A stretch of DNA of 64,000 bases from Oasisia sp. SBJ-2009 (lineage: Eukaryota; Annelida; Polychaeta; Sabellida; Siboglinidae): assembly GCA_964017155.1 (NCBI GenBank), contig OZ024861.1:53706309-53770308 (forward strand), read 5' to 3'. Of this stretch, positions 22,766-36,418 are shown one piece after another. A program made the position numbers and the translations under genes. Position 1 is the stretch's first letter; every line of letters starts with the position of its first letter. The notes beneath the pieces were generated by a model. The model was not told the origin of the DNA. It ran no database searches and saw only the letters and a program-made list of their open reading frames with translations.

Positions 22766-25584
22766 TGTTGCTATTATATCAGTATTTTTGCCAACATTTG
22801 ATACTTGATTAAATTAATTCATTCAATTATTATCATCTTGCGCGTATTTATGTTTTATAAACAGCGCGTCTTGGCAAACTTTTGAGGTCGAAAAGACAGC
22901 GCGAATTGTGCCAGTCGCAAGCGCAGAGGTGCATGTTACTGCGCTGTGCATATGAAATGAGCGATAAACAGTTTGTTTATGCCGACCCCGCTGTCTTTTC
23001 GACCTCAAAAGTCTGCTAAGACGCGCTGTATATAAAACATTAATATGTGCAAGATGATTATAATTGATTGAATTAACAAAATCAAGTATCAAATGTTGGC
23101 AAAAATACAGTTATAATACCAAAATTGAGGTGGGCCCGACTTGTACATAAGTGCCAACACTTGCGGGCGCGTACCTTCACGCGCACTCTCTCATAAAAGC
23201 AAGTATACTCTCAATTTGTTTTCAGTATTTCACTATTTGGCACTTATGTACAAGTCGGACCCACCTCAATGTTGCTATTATATCAGTATTTTTGCCAACA
23301 TTTGATACTTGATTAAATTAATTCATTCAATTATAATCATCTTGCGCGTATTTATGTTTTATAAACAGCGCGTCTTGGCAAACTTTTGAGGTCGAAAAGA
23401 CAGCGCGATTTGTGCCAGTCGCAAGCGCAGCGGTGCATGTTACTGCGCTGAGCATATGAAATGAGCGATAAACAGTTTGTTTAGGCCGACCGCGCTGTCT
23501 TTTCGACCTCAAAAGTCTGCTAAGACGCGCTATATATAAAACATAAATATGCGCAAGATGAATATAATTGATTGAATTAACAAAATCAAGTACCAAATGT
23601 TGGCAAAAATACAGTTATAATACCAAAATTGAGGTGGGCCCGACTTGTACATAAGTGCCAACACTTGCGGACGCGTACCTTCACGCGCACTCTCTCATAA
23701 ATAAAATCACGTATACTCTCAATTTGTTTTCAGTATTTCGCTATTTGGCACTTATGTACAAGTCGGACCCACCTCAATGTTGCTATTATATCAGTATTTT
23801 TGCCAACATTTGATACTTGATTAAATTAATTCATTCAATTATAATCATCTTGCGCGTATTTATGTTTTATAAACAGCGCGTCTTGGCAAACTTTTGAGGT
23901 CGAAAAGACAGCGCGAATTGTGCCAGTCGCAAGCGCAGAGGTGCATGTTACTGCGCTGTGCATATGAAATGAGCGATAAACAGTTTGTTTATGCCGACCA
24001 CGCTGTCTTTTCGACCTCAAAAGTCTGCTAAGACGCGCTGTATATAAAACATTAATATGCGCAAGATGATTATAATTGATTGAATTAACAAAATCAAGTA
24101 TCAAATGTTGGCAAAAATACAGTTATAATACCAAAATTGAGGTGGGCCCGACTTGTACATAAGTGCCAACACTTGCGGGCGCGTACCTTCACGCGCACTC
24201 TCTCATAAAAGCACGTATACTCTCAATTTGTTTTCAGTATTTCACTATTTGGCACTTATGTACAAGTCGGACCCACCTCAATGTTGCTATTATATCAGTA
24301 TTTTTGCCAACATTTGATACTTGATTAAATTAATTCATTCAATTATAATCATCTTGCGCGTATTTATGTTTTATAAACAGCGCGTCTTGGCAAACTTTTG
24401 AGGTCGAAAAGACAGCGCGATTTGTGCCAGTCGCAAGCGCAGCGGTGCATGTTACTGCGCTGAGCATATGAAATGAGCGATAAACAGTTTGTTTAGGCCG
24501 ACCGCGCTGTCTTTTCGACCTCAAAAGTCTGCTAAGACGCGCTGTATATAAAACATAAATATGCGCAAGATGAATATAATTGATTGAATTAACAAAATCA
24601 AGTATCAAATGTTGGCAAAAATACAGTTATAATACCAAAATTGAGGTGGGCCCGACTTGTACATAAGTGCCAACACTTGCGGACGCGTACCTTCACGCGC
24701 ACTCTCTCATAAATAAAATCACGTATACTCTCAATTTGTTTTCAGTATTTCACTATTTGGCACTTATGTACAAGTCGGACCCACCTCAATGTTGCTATTA
24801 TATAAGTATTTTTGCCAACATTTGATACTTGATTAAATTAATTCATTCAATTATAATCATCTTGCGCGTATATATGTTTTATAAACAGCGCGTCTTGGCA
24901 AACTTTTGAGGTCGAAAAGACAGCGCGAATTGTGCCAGTCGCAAGCGCAGAGGTGCATGTTACTGCGCTGTGCATATGAAATGAGCGATAAACAGTTTGT
25001 TTATGCCGACCACGTATACTCTCAATTTGTTTTCAGTATTTCACTATTTGGCACTTATATACAAGTCGGACCCACCTCAAAGTTGCTATTATATCAGTAT
25101 TTTTGCCAACATTTGATACTTGATTAAATTAATTCATTCAATTATAATCATCTTGCGCGTATTTATGTTTTATAAACAGCGCGTCTTGGCAAACGTTTGA
25201 GGTCGAAAAGACAGCGCGAATTGTGCCAGTCGCAAGCGCAGAGGTGCATGTTACTGCGCTGTGCATATGAAATGAGCGATAAACAGTTTGTTTATGCCGA
25301 CCACGCTGTCTTTTCGACCTCAAAAGTCTGCTAAGACGCGCTGTATATAAAACATTAATATGCGCAAGATGATTATAATTGATTGAATTAACAAAATCAA
25401 GTATCAAATGTTGGCAAAAATACAGTTATAATACCAAAATTGAGGTGGGCCCGACTTGTACATAAGTGCCAACACTTGCGGGCGCGTACCTTCACGCGCA
25501 CTCTCTCATAAAAGCAAGTATACTCTCAATTTGTTTTCACTATTTCACTATTTGGCACTTATGTACAAGTCGGACCCACCTCAA
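22766..25584. repeat. 3,327-bp period duplication, copy 2 (six units)
   Basis: Units start at 22766, 23270, 23778, 24282, 24790 and 25081. They match 19439-22257 unit for unit at constant offset, including the 'acttatatac' S unit. Private changes here are 'aatatgtgcaag' in the first unit, 'tatttcgctatt' in the second, and 'caaacgtttgagg' and 'ttttcactatttc' in the last. Confidence 0.85.
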
Positions 25585-28500
25585 TGTTGCTATTATATCA
25601 GTATTTTTGCCAACATTTGATACTTGATTAAATTAATTCATTCAATTATAATCATCTTGCGCGTATTTATGTTTTATAAACAGCGCGTCTTGGCAAACTT
25701 TTGAGGTCGAAAAGACAGCGCGATTTGTGCCAGTCGCAAGCGCAGCGGTGCATGTTACTGCGCTGAGCATATGAAATGAGCGATAAACAGTTTGTTTAGG
25801 CCGACCGCGCTGTCTTTTCGACCTCAAAAGTCTGCTAAGACGCGCTATATATAAAACATAAATATGCGCAAGATGAATATAATTGATTGAATTAACAAAA
25901 TCAAGTATCAAATGTTGGCAAAAATACAGTTATAATACCAAAATTGAGGTGGGCCCGACTTGTACATAAGTGCCAACACTTGCGGGCGCGTACCTTCACG
26001 CGCACTCTCTCATAAAAGCAAGTATACTCTCAATTTGTTTTCAGTATTTCACTATTTGGCACTTATGTACAAGTCGGACCCACCTCAATGTTGCTATTAT
26101 ATCAGTATTTTTGCCAACATTTGATACTTGATTAAATTAATTCATTCAATTATAATCATCTTGCGCGTATTTATGTTTTATAAACAGCGCGTCTTGGCAA
26201 ACTTTTGAGGTCGAAAAGACAGCGCGATTTGTGCCAGTCGCAAGCGCAGCGGTGCATGTTACTGCGCTGAGCATATGAAATGAGCGATAAACAGTTTGTT
26301 TAGGCCGACCGCGCTGTCTTTTCGACCTCAAAAGTCTGCTAAGACGCGCTATATATAAAACATAAATATGCGCAAGATGAATATAATTGATTGAATTAAC
26401 AAAATCAAGTACCAAATGTTGGCAAAAATACAGTTATAATACCAAAATTGAGGTGGGCCCGACTTGTACATAAGTGCCAACACTTGCGGGCGCGTACCTT
26501 CACGCGCACTCTCTCATAAAAGCACGTATACTCTCAATTTGTTTTCAGTATTTCACTATTTGGCACTTATGTACAAGTCGGACCCACCTCAATGTTGCTA
26601 TTATATCAGTATTTTTGCCAACATTTGATACTTGATTAAATTAATTCATTCAATTATAATCATCTTGCGCGTATTTATGTTTTATAAACAGCGCGTCTTG
26701 GCAAACTTTTGAGGTCGAAAAGACAGCGCGATTTGTGCCAGTCGCAAGCGCAGCGGTGCATGTTACTGCGCTGAGCATATGAAATGAGCGATAAACAGTT
26801 TGTTTAGGCCGACCGCGCTGTCTTTTCGACCTCAAAAGTCTGCTAAGACGCGCTATATATAAAACATAAATATGCGCAAGATGAATATAATTGATTGAAT
26901 TAACAAAATCAAGTATCAAATGTTGGCAAAAATACAGTTATAATACCAAAATTGAGGTGGGCCCGACTTGTACATAAGTGCCAACACTTGCGGGCGCGTA
27001 CCTTCACGCGCACTCTCTCATAAAAGCACGTATACTCTCAATTTGTTTTCAGTATTTCACTATTTGGCACTTATGTACAAGTCGGACCCACCTCAATGTT
27101 GCTATTATATAAGTATTTTTGCCAACATTTGATACTTGATTAAATTAATTCATTCAATTATTATCATCTTGCGCGTATATATGTTTTATAAACAGCGCGT
27201 CTTGGCAAACTTTTGAGGTCGAAAAGACAGCGCGAATTGTGCCAGTCGCAAGCGCAGAGGTGCATGTTACTGCGCTGTGCATATGAAATGAGCGATAAAC
27301 AGTTTGTTTATGCCGACCACGTATACTCTCAATTTGTTTTCAGTATTTCACTATTTGGCACTTATGTACAAGTCGGACCCACCTCAAAGTTGCTATGATA
27401 TCAGTATTTTTGCCAACATTTGATACTTGATTAAATTAATTCATTCAATTATTATCATCTTGCGCGTATTTATGTTTTATAAACAGCGCGTCTTGGCAAA
27501 CTTTTGAGGTCGAAAAGACAGCGCGAATTGTGCCAGTCGCAAGCGCAGAGGTGCATGTTACTGCGCTGTGCATATGAAATGAGCGATAAACAGTTTGTTT
27601 ATGCCGACCACGCTGTCTTTTCGACCTCAAAAGTCTGCTAAGACGCGCTGTATATAAAACATTAATATGCGCAAGATGATTATAATTGATTGAATTAACA
27701 AAATCAAGTATCAAATGTTGGCAAAAATACAGTTATAATACCAAAATTGAGGTGGGCCCGACTTGTACATAAGTGCCAACACTTGCGGGCGCGTACCTTC
27801 ACGCGCACTCTCTCATAAAAGCAAGTATACTCTCAATTTGTTTTCAGTATTTCACTATTTGGCACTTATGTACAAGTCGGACCCACCTCAATGTTGCTAT
27901 TATATCAGTATTTTTGCCAACATTTGATACTTGATTAAATTAATTCATTCAATTATAATCATCTTGCGCGTATTTATGTTTTATAAACAGCGCGTCTTGG
28001 CAAACTTTTGAGGTCGAAAAGACAGCGCGATTTGTGCCAGTCGCAAGCGCAGCGGTGCATGTTACTGCGCTGAGCATATGAAATGAGCGATAAACAGTTT
28101 GTTTAGGCCGACCGCGCTGTCTTTTCGACCTCAAAAGTCTGCTAAGACGCGCTATATATAAAACATAAATATGCGCAAGATGAATATAATTGATTGAATT
28201 AACAAAATCAAGTATCAAATGTTGGCAAAAATACAGTTATAATACCAAAATTGAGGTGGGCCCGACTTGTACATAAGTGCCAACACTTGCGGGCGCGTAC
28301 CTTCACGCGCACTCTCTCATAAAAGCAAGTATACTCTCAATTTGTTTTCAGTATTTCACTATTTGGCACTTATGTACAAGTCGGACCCACCTCAATGTTG
28401 CTATTATATCAGTATTTTTGCCAACATTTGATACTTGATTAAATTAATTCATTCAATTATAATCATCTTGCGCGTATTTATGTTTTATAAACAGCGCGTC

Positions 28501-31500
28501 TTGGCAAACTTTTGAGGTCGAAAAGACAGCGCGATTTGTGCCAGTCGCAAGCGCAGCGGTGCATGTTACTGCGCTGAGCATATGAAATGAGCGATAAACA
28601 GTTTGTTTAGGCCGACCGCGCTGTCTTTTCGACCTCAAAAGTCTGCTAAGACGCGCTATATATAAAACATAAATATGCGCAAGATGAATATAATTGATTG
28701 AATTAACAAAATCAAGTACCAAATGTTGGCAAAAATACAGTTATAATACCAAAATTGAGGTGGGCCCGACTTGTACATAAGTGCCAACACTTGCGGACGC
28801 GTACCTTCACGCGCACTCTCTCATAAATAAAATCACGTATACTCTCAATTTGTTTTCAGTATTTCACTATTTGGCACTTATGTACAAGTCGGACCCACCT
28901 CAATGTTGCTATTATATCAGTATTTTTGCCAACATTTGATACTTGATTAAATTAATTCATTCAATTATAATCATCTTGCGCGTATATATGTTTTATAAAC
29001 AGCGCGTCTTGGCAAACTTTTGAGGTCGAAAATACAGCGCGAATTGTGCCAGTCGCAAGCGCAGAGGTGCATGTTACTGCGCTGTGCATATGAAATGAGC
29101 GATAAACAGTTTGTTTATGCCGACCACGTATACTCTCAATTTGTTTTCAGTATTTCACTATTTGGCACTTATGTACAAGTCGGACCCACCTCAAAGTTGC
29201 TATTATATCAGTATTTTTGCCAACATTTGATACTTGATTAAATTAATTCATTCAATTATAATCATCTTGCGCGTATTTATGTTTTATAAACAGCGCGTCT
29301 TGGCAAACTTTTGAGGTCGAAAAGACAGCGCGAATTGTGCCAGTCGCAAGCGCAGAGGTGCATGTTACTGCGCTGTGCATATGAAATGAGCGATAAACAG
29401 TTTGTTTATGCCGACCACGCTGTCTTTTCGACCTCAAAAGTCTGCTAAGACGCGCTGTATATAAAACATTAATATGCGCAAGATGATTATAATTGATTGA
29501 ATTAACAAAATCAAGTATCAAATGTTGGCAAAAATACAGTTATAATACCAAAATTGAGGTGGGCCCGACTTGTACATAAGTGCCAACACTTGCGGGCGCG
29601 TACCTTCACGCGCACTCTCTCATAAAAGTACGTATACTCTCAATTTGTTTTCAGTATTTCACTATTTGGCACTTATGTACAAGTCGGACCCACCTCAATG
29701 TTGCTATTATATCAGTATTTTTGCCAACATTTGATACTTGATTAAATTAATTCATTCAATTATAATCATCTTGCGCGTATTTATGTTTTATAAACAGCGC
29801 GTCTTGGCAAACTTTTGAGGTCGAAAAGACAGCGCGATTTGTGCCAGTCGCAAGCGCAGCGGTGCATGTTACTGCGCTGAGCTTATGAAATGAGCGATAA
29901 ACAGTTTGTTTAGGCCGACCGCGCTGTCTTTTCGACCTCAAAAGTCTGCTAAGACGCGCTGTATATAAAACATAAATATGCGCAAGATGAATATAATTGA
30001 TTGAATTAACAAAATCAAGTATCAAATGTTGGCAAAAATACAGTTATAATACCAAAATTGAGGTGGGCCCGACTTGTACATAAGTGCCAACACTTGCGGA
30101 CGCGTACCTTCACGCGCACTCTCTCATAAATAAAATCACGTATACTCTCAATTTGTTTTCAGTATTTCACTATTTGGCACTTATGTACAAGTCGGACCCA
30201 CCTCAATGTTGCTATTATATCAGTATTTTTGCCAACATTTGATACTTGATTAAATTAATTCATTCAATTATAATCATCTTGCGCGTATATATGTTTTATA
30301 AACAGCGCGTCTTGGCAAACTTTTGAGGTCGAAAATACAGCGCGAATTGTGCCAGTCGCAAGCGCAGAGGTGCATGTTACTGCGCTGTGCATATGAAATG
30401 AGCGATAAACAGTTTGTTTATGCCGACCACGTATACTCTCAATTTGTTTTCAGTATTTCACTATTTGGCACTTATGTACAAGTCGGACCCACCTCAAAGT
30501 TGCTATTATATCAGTATTTTTGCCAACATTTGATACTTGATTAAATTAATTCATTCAATTATAATCATCTTGCGCGTATTTATGTTTTATAAACAGCGCG
30601 TCTTGGCAAACTTTTGAGGTCGAAAAGACAGCGCGAATTGTGCCAGTCGCAAGCGCAGAGGTGCATGTTACTGCGCTGTGCATATGAAATGAGCGATAAA
30701 CAGTTTGTTTATGCCGACCACGCTGTCTTTTCGACCTCAAAAGTCTGCTAAGACGCGCTGTATATAAAACATTAATATGCGCAAGATGATTATAATTGAT
30801 TGAATTAACAAAATCAAGTATCAAATGTTGGCAAAAATACAGTTATAATACCAAAATTGAGGTGGGCCCGACTTGTACATAAGTGCCAACACTTGCGGGC
30901 GCGTACCTTCACGCGCACTCTCTCATAAAAGCACGTATAATCTCAATTTGTTTTCAGTATTTCACTATTTGGCATTTATGTACAAGTCGGACCCACCTCA
31001 ATGTTGCTATTATATCAGTATTTTTGCCAACATTTGATACTTGATTAAATTAATTCATTCAATTATAATCATCTTGCGCGTATCTATGTTTTATAAACAG
31101 CGCGTCTTGGCAAACTTTTGAGGTCGAAAAGACAGCGCGATTTGTGCCAGTCGCAAGCGCAGCGGTGCATGTTACTGCGCTGAGCATATGAAATGAGCGA
31201 TAAACAGTTTGTTTAGGCCGACCGCGCTGTCTTTTCGACCTCAAAAGTCTGCTAAGACGCGCTGTATATAAAACATAAATATGCGCAAGATGAATATAAA
31301 TGATTGAATTAACAAAATCAAGTATCAAATGTTGGCAAAAATACAGTTATAATACCAAAATTGAGGTGGGCCCTACTTGTACATAAGTGCCAACACTTGC
31401 GGACGCGTACCTTCACGCGCACTCTCTCATAAATAAAATCACGTATACTCTCAATTTGTTTTCAGTATTTCACTATTTGGCACTTATGTACAAGTCGGAC

Positions 31501-31509
31501 CCACCTCAA
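25585..31509. repeat. Array block: A-rich run and three S units
   Basis: Units start at 25585 A, 26089 A, 26593 A, 27097 S, 27388 B, 27892 A, 28396 A, 28904 S, 29195 B, 29699 A, 30207 S, 30498 B and 31002 A. The unit at 29699 has 'gagcttatgaa', shared with 33810 and 39223, so it foreshadows the next block. The unit at 31002 has private 'cgtatctatg' and 'gggccctacttg'. Confidence 0.88.
27388..29194. repeat. 1.8-kb four-unit block B-A-A-S (copy 3 of 3)
   Basis: Units start at 27388, 27892, 28396 and 28904. The block begins with the 'ctatgatatcag' variant shared with position 6939 and ends with a 'cgaaaatacag' S unit. Confidence 0.8.
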
Positions 31510-32013
31510 AGTTGCTATTATATCAGTATTTTTGCCAACATTTGATACTTGATTAAATTAATTCATTCAATTATAATCATCTTGCGCGTATTTATGTTTT
31601 ATAAACAGCGCGTCTTGGCAAACTTTTGAGGTCGAAAAGACAGCGCGAATTGTGCCAGTCGCAAGCGCAGAGGTGCATGTTACTGCGCTGTGCATATGAA
31701 ATGAGCGATAAACAGTTTGTTTATGCCGACCACGCTGTCTTGTCGACCTCAAAAGTCTGCTAAGACGCGCTGTATATAAAACATTAATATGCACAAGATG
31801 ATTATAATTGATTGAATTAACAAAATCAAGTATCAAATGTTGGCAAAAATACAGTTATAATACCAAAATTGAGGTGGGCCCGACTTGTACATAAGTGCCA
31901 ACACTTGCGGGCGCGTACCTTCACGCGCACTCTCTCATAAAAGCACGTATACTCTCAATTTGTTTTCAGTATTTCACTATTTGGCACTTATGTACAAGTC
32001 GGACCCACCTCAA

Positions 32014-32507
32014 TGTTGCTATTATATCAGTATTTTTGCCAACATTTGATACTTGATTAAATTAATTCATTCAATTATAATCGTCTTGCGCGTATTTATG
32101 TTTTATAAACAGCGCGTCTTGGCAAACTTTTGAGGTCGAAAGTACAGCACGCTTTGTGCCAGTCGCAAGCGCAGCGGTGCATGTTACTGCAAGAGCGATA
32201 AACAGTTTGTTTATGCCGACCGCGCTGTCTTTTCGACCTCAAAAGTCTGCTAAGACGCGCTGTATATAAAACATAAATATGCGCAAGATGAATATAATTG
32301 ATTGAATTAACAAAATCAAGTATCAAATGTTGGCAAAAATACAGTTATAATACCAAAATTGAGGTGGGCCCGACTTGTACATAAGTGCCAACACTTGCGG
32401 ACGCGTACCTTCACGCGCACTCTCTCATAAATAAAATCACGTATACTCTCAATTTGTTTTCAGTATTTCACTATTTGGCACTTATGTACAAGTCGGACCC
32501 ACCTCAA
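32014..32507. repeat. Monomer variant C, 14-bp deletion in loop A (494 bp)
   Basis: Loop A reads 'gttactgcaagagcgata' instead of 'actgcgctgagcatatgaaatgagcgata', a net loss of 14 bp that removes the 3' half of the small loop-A stem. The left arm carries 'aatcgtcttg' and 'cgaaagtacagcacg'. It is the first of eight copies: 32014, 37427, 42336, 44635 (490 bp, with a D-type tail), 45924, 48012, 49809 and 51897. None occurs left of 32 kb. The copies at 44635, 45924 and 48012 share 'gataattgattaaattatttc' and 'tttggggtcg'. Confidence 0.9.
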
Positions 32508-35500
32508 TGTTGCTATTATATCAGTATTTTTGCCAACATTTGATACTTGATTAAATTAATTCATTCAATTATAATCATCTTGCGCGTATTTATGTTTCAT
32601 AAACAGCGCGTCTTGGCAAACTTTTGAGGTCGAAAGTACAGCACGATTTGTGCCAGTCGCAAGCTCAGCGGTGCATGTTACTGCGCTGAGCATATGAAAT
32701 GAGCGATAAACAGTTTGTTTATGCCGACCGCGCTGTCTTTTCGACCTCAAAAGTCTGCTAAGACGCGCTATATATAAAACATAAATATGCGCAAGATGAA
32801 TATAATTGATTGAATTAACAAAATCAAGTACCAAATGTTGGCAAAAATACAGTTATAATACCAAAATTGAGATGGGCCCGACTTGTACATAAGTGCCAAC
32901 ACTTGCGGACGCGTACCTTCACGCGCACTCTCTCATAAATAAAATCACGTATACTCTCAATTTGTTTTCAGTATTTCACTATTTGGCACTTATGTACAAG
33001 TCGGACCCACCTCAATGTTGCTATTATATCAGTATTTTTGCCAACATTTGATACTTGATTAAATTAATTCATTCAATTATAATCATCTTGCGCGTATATA
33101 TGTTTTATAAACAGCGCGTCTTGGCAAACTTTTGAGGTCGAAAATACAGCGCGAATTGTGCCAGTCGCAAGCGCAGAGGTGCATGTTACTGCGCTGTGCA
33201 TATGAAATGAGCGATAAACAGTTTGTTTATGCCGACCACGTATACTCTCAATTTGTTTTCAGTATTTCACTATTTGGCACTTATGTACAAGTCGGACCCA
33301 CCTCAAAGTTGCTATTATATCAGTATTTTGCCAACATTTGATACTTGATTAAATTAATTCATTCAATTATAATCATCTTGCGCGTATTTATGTTTTATAA
33401 ACAGCGCGTCTTGGCAAACTTTTGAGGTCGAAAAGACAGCGCGAATTGTGCCAGTCGCAAGCGCAGAGGTGCATGTTACTGCGCTGTGCATATGAAATGA
33501 GCGATAAACAGTTTGTTTATGCCGACCACGCTGTCTTTTCGACCTCAAAAGTCTGCTAAGACGCGCTGTATATAAAACATTAATATGCGCAAGATGATTA
33601 TAATTGATTGAATTAACAAAATCAAGTATCAAATGTTGGCAAAAATACAGTTATAATACCAAAATTGAGGTGGGCCCGACTTGTACATAAGTGCCAACAC
33701 TTGCGGGCGCGTACCTTCACGCGCACTCTCTCATAAAAGCACGTATACTCTCAATTTGTTTTCAGTATTTCACTATTTGGCACTTATGTACAAGTCGGAC
33801 CCACCTCAATGTTGCTATTATATCAGTATTTTTGCCAACATTTGATACTTGATTAAATTAATTCATTCAATTATAATCATCTTGCGCGTATTTATGTTTT
33901 ATAAACAGCGCGTCTTGGCAAACTTTTGAGGTCGAAAAGACAGCGCGATTTGTGCCAGTCGCAAGCGCAGCGGTGCATGTTACTGCGCTGAGCTTATGAA
34001 ATGAGCGATAAACAGTTTGTTTAGGCCGACCGCGCTGTCTTTTCGACCTCAAAAGTCTGCTAAGACGCGCTGTATATAAAACATAAATATGCGCAAGATG
34101 AATATAATTGATTGAATTAACAAAATCAAGTATCAAATGTTGGCAAAAATACAGTTATAATACCAAAATTGAGGTGGGCCCGACTTGTACATAAGTGCCA
34201 ACACTTGCGGACGCGTACCTTCACGCGCACTCTCTCATAAATAAAATCACGTATACTCTCAATTTGTTTTCAGTATTTCACTATTTGGCACTTATGTACA
34301 AGTCGGACCCACCTCAATGTTGCTATTATATCAGTATTTTTGCCAACATTTGATACTTGATTAAATTAATTCATTCAATTATAATCATCTTGCGCGTATA
34401 TATGTTTTATAAACAGCGCGTCTTGGCAAACTTTTGAGGTCGAAAATACAGCGCGAATTGTGCCAGTCGCAAGCGCAGAGGTGCATGTTACTGCGCTGTG
34501 CATATGAAATGAGCGATAAACAGTTTGTTTATGCCGACCACGTATACTCTCAATTTGTTTTCAGTATTTCACTATTTGGCACTTATGTACAAGTCGGACC
34601 CACCTCAAAGTTGCTATTATATCAGTATTTTTGCCAACATTTGATACTTGATTAAATTAATTCATTCAATTATAATCATCTTGCGCGTATTTATGTTTTA
34701 TAAACAGCGCGTCTTGGCAAACTTTTGAGGTCGAAAAGACAGCGCGAATTGTGCCAGTCGCAAGCGCAGAGGTGCATGTTACTGCGCTGTGCATATGAAA
34801 TGAGCGATAAACAGTTTGTTTATGCCGACCACGCTGTCTTTTCGACCTCAAAAGTCTGCTAAGACGCGCTGTATATAAAACATTAATATGCGCAAGATGA
34901 TTATAATTGATTGAATTAACAAAATCAAGTATCAAATGTTGGCAAAAATACAGTTATAATACCAAAATTGAGGTGGGCCCGACTTGTACATAAGTGCCAA
35001 CACTTGCGGACGCGTACCTTCACGCGCACTCTCTCATAAATAAAATCACGTATACTCTCAATTTGTTTTCAGTATTTCACTATTTGGCACTTATGTACAA
35101 GTCGGACCCACCTCAATGTTGCTATTATATCAGTATTTTTGCCAACATTTGATACTTGATTAAATTAATTCATTCAATTATAATCATCTTGCGCGTATTT
35201 ATGTTTCATAAACAGCGCGTCTTGGCAAACTTTTGAGGTCGAAAGTACAGCACGCTTTGTGCCAGTCGCAAGCTCAGCGGTGCATGTTACTGCGCTGAGC
35301 ATATGAAATGAGCGATAAACAGTTTGTTTATGCCGACCGCGCTGTCTTTTCGACCTCAAAAGTCTGCTAAGACGCGCTGTATATAAAACATAAATATGCG
35401 CAAGATGAATATAATTGATTGAATTAACAAAATCAAGTATCAAATGTTGGCAAAAATACAGTTATAATACCAAAATTGAGGTGGGCCCGACTTGTACATA

Positions 35501-35624
35501 AGTGCCAACACTTGCGGACGCGTACCTTCACGCGCACTCTCTCATAAATAAAATCACGTATACTCTCAATTTGTTTTCAGTATTTCACTATTTGGCACTT
35601 ATGTACAAGTCGGACCCACCTCAA

Positions 35625-35915
35625 TGTTGCTATTATATCAGTATTTTTGCCAACATTTGATACTTGATTAAATTAATTCATTCAATTATAATCATCTTGC
35701 GCGTATATATGTTTTATAAACAGCGCGTCTTGGCAAACTTTTGAGGTCGAAAAGACAGCGCGAATTGTGCCAGTCGCAAGCGCAGAGGTGCGTGTTACTG
35801 CGCTGTGCATACGAACTGAGCGATAAACAGTTTGTTTATGCCGACCACGTATACTCTCAATTTGTTTTCAGTATTTCACTATTTGGCACTTATGTACAAG
35901 TCGGACCCACCTCAA
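35625..35915. repeat. Short monomer subtype S' ('gaggtgcgtg')
   Basis: This is a 291-bp unit with the same deletion junction as S but 'gtgcgtgttac' in loop A. Several copies also have 'gcatacgaactgagc' where S has 'gcatatgaaatgagc'. It is followed by a normal 'caatgttgc' unit start, not the 'caaagttgc' seen after S. Starts: 35625, 41038, 43337, 45125, 46418, 47217, 48506, 50811, 52899, 55001, 57103, 58697, 61594 and 63188 (290 bp, 'gcaaattttgagg'). From 50811 to 61594 the copies also carry 'caaacgtttgagg' whenever the preceding unit ends 'cacttacgtac'. Confidence 0.88.
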
Positions 35916-36418
35916 TGTTGCTATTATATCAGTATTTTTGCCAACATTTGATACTTGATTAAATTAATTCATTCAATTATAATCATCTTGCGCGTATTTA
36001 TGTTTTATAAACAGCGCGTCTTGGCAAATTTTGAGGTCGAAAAGACAGCGCGAATTGTGCCAGTCGCAAGCGAAGAGGTGCATGTTACTGCGCTGTGCAT
36101 ATGAAATGAGCGATAAACAGTTTGTTTATGCCGACCACGCTGTCTTTTCGACCTCAAAAGTCTGCTAAGACGCGCTGTATATAAAACATTAATATGCGCA
36201 AGATGATTATAATTGATTGAATTAACAAAATCAAGTTTCAAATGTTGACAAAGATAGAGTTATATTACCAAAATTGAGGTGGGCCCGACTTGTACATAAA
36301 TGCCTACACTTGCGGGCGCGCAACTTCACGCGCACTCTCTCATAAAAGCACGTATACTCTCAATTTGTTTTCAGTATTTCACTATTTGGCACTTATGTAC
36401 AAGTCGGAAACACCTCAA

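Noticed and set aside
25081..25584. Gene conversion from the right-side S' units, based on 'caaacgtttgagg' shared with 50811 and later short units
   Set aside because: Only this single base is shared, and the surrounding sites are ordinary B. A recurrent T-to-G change explains it equally well.
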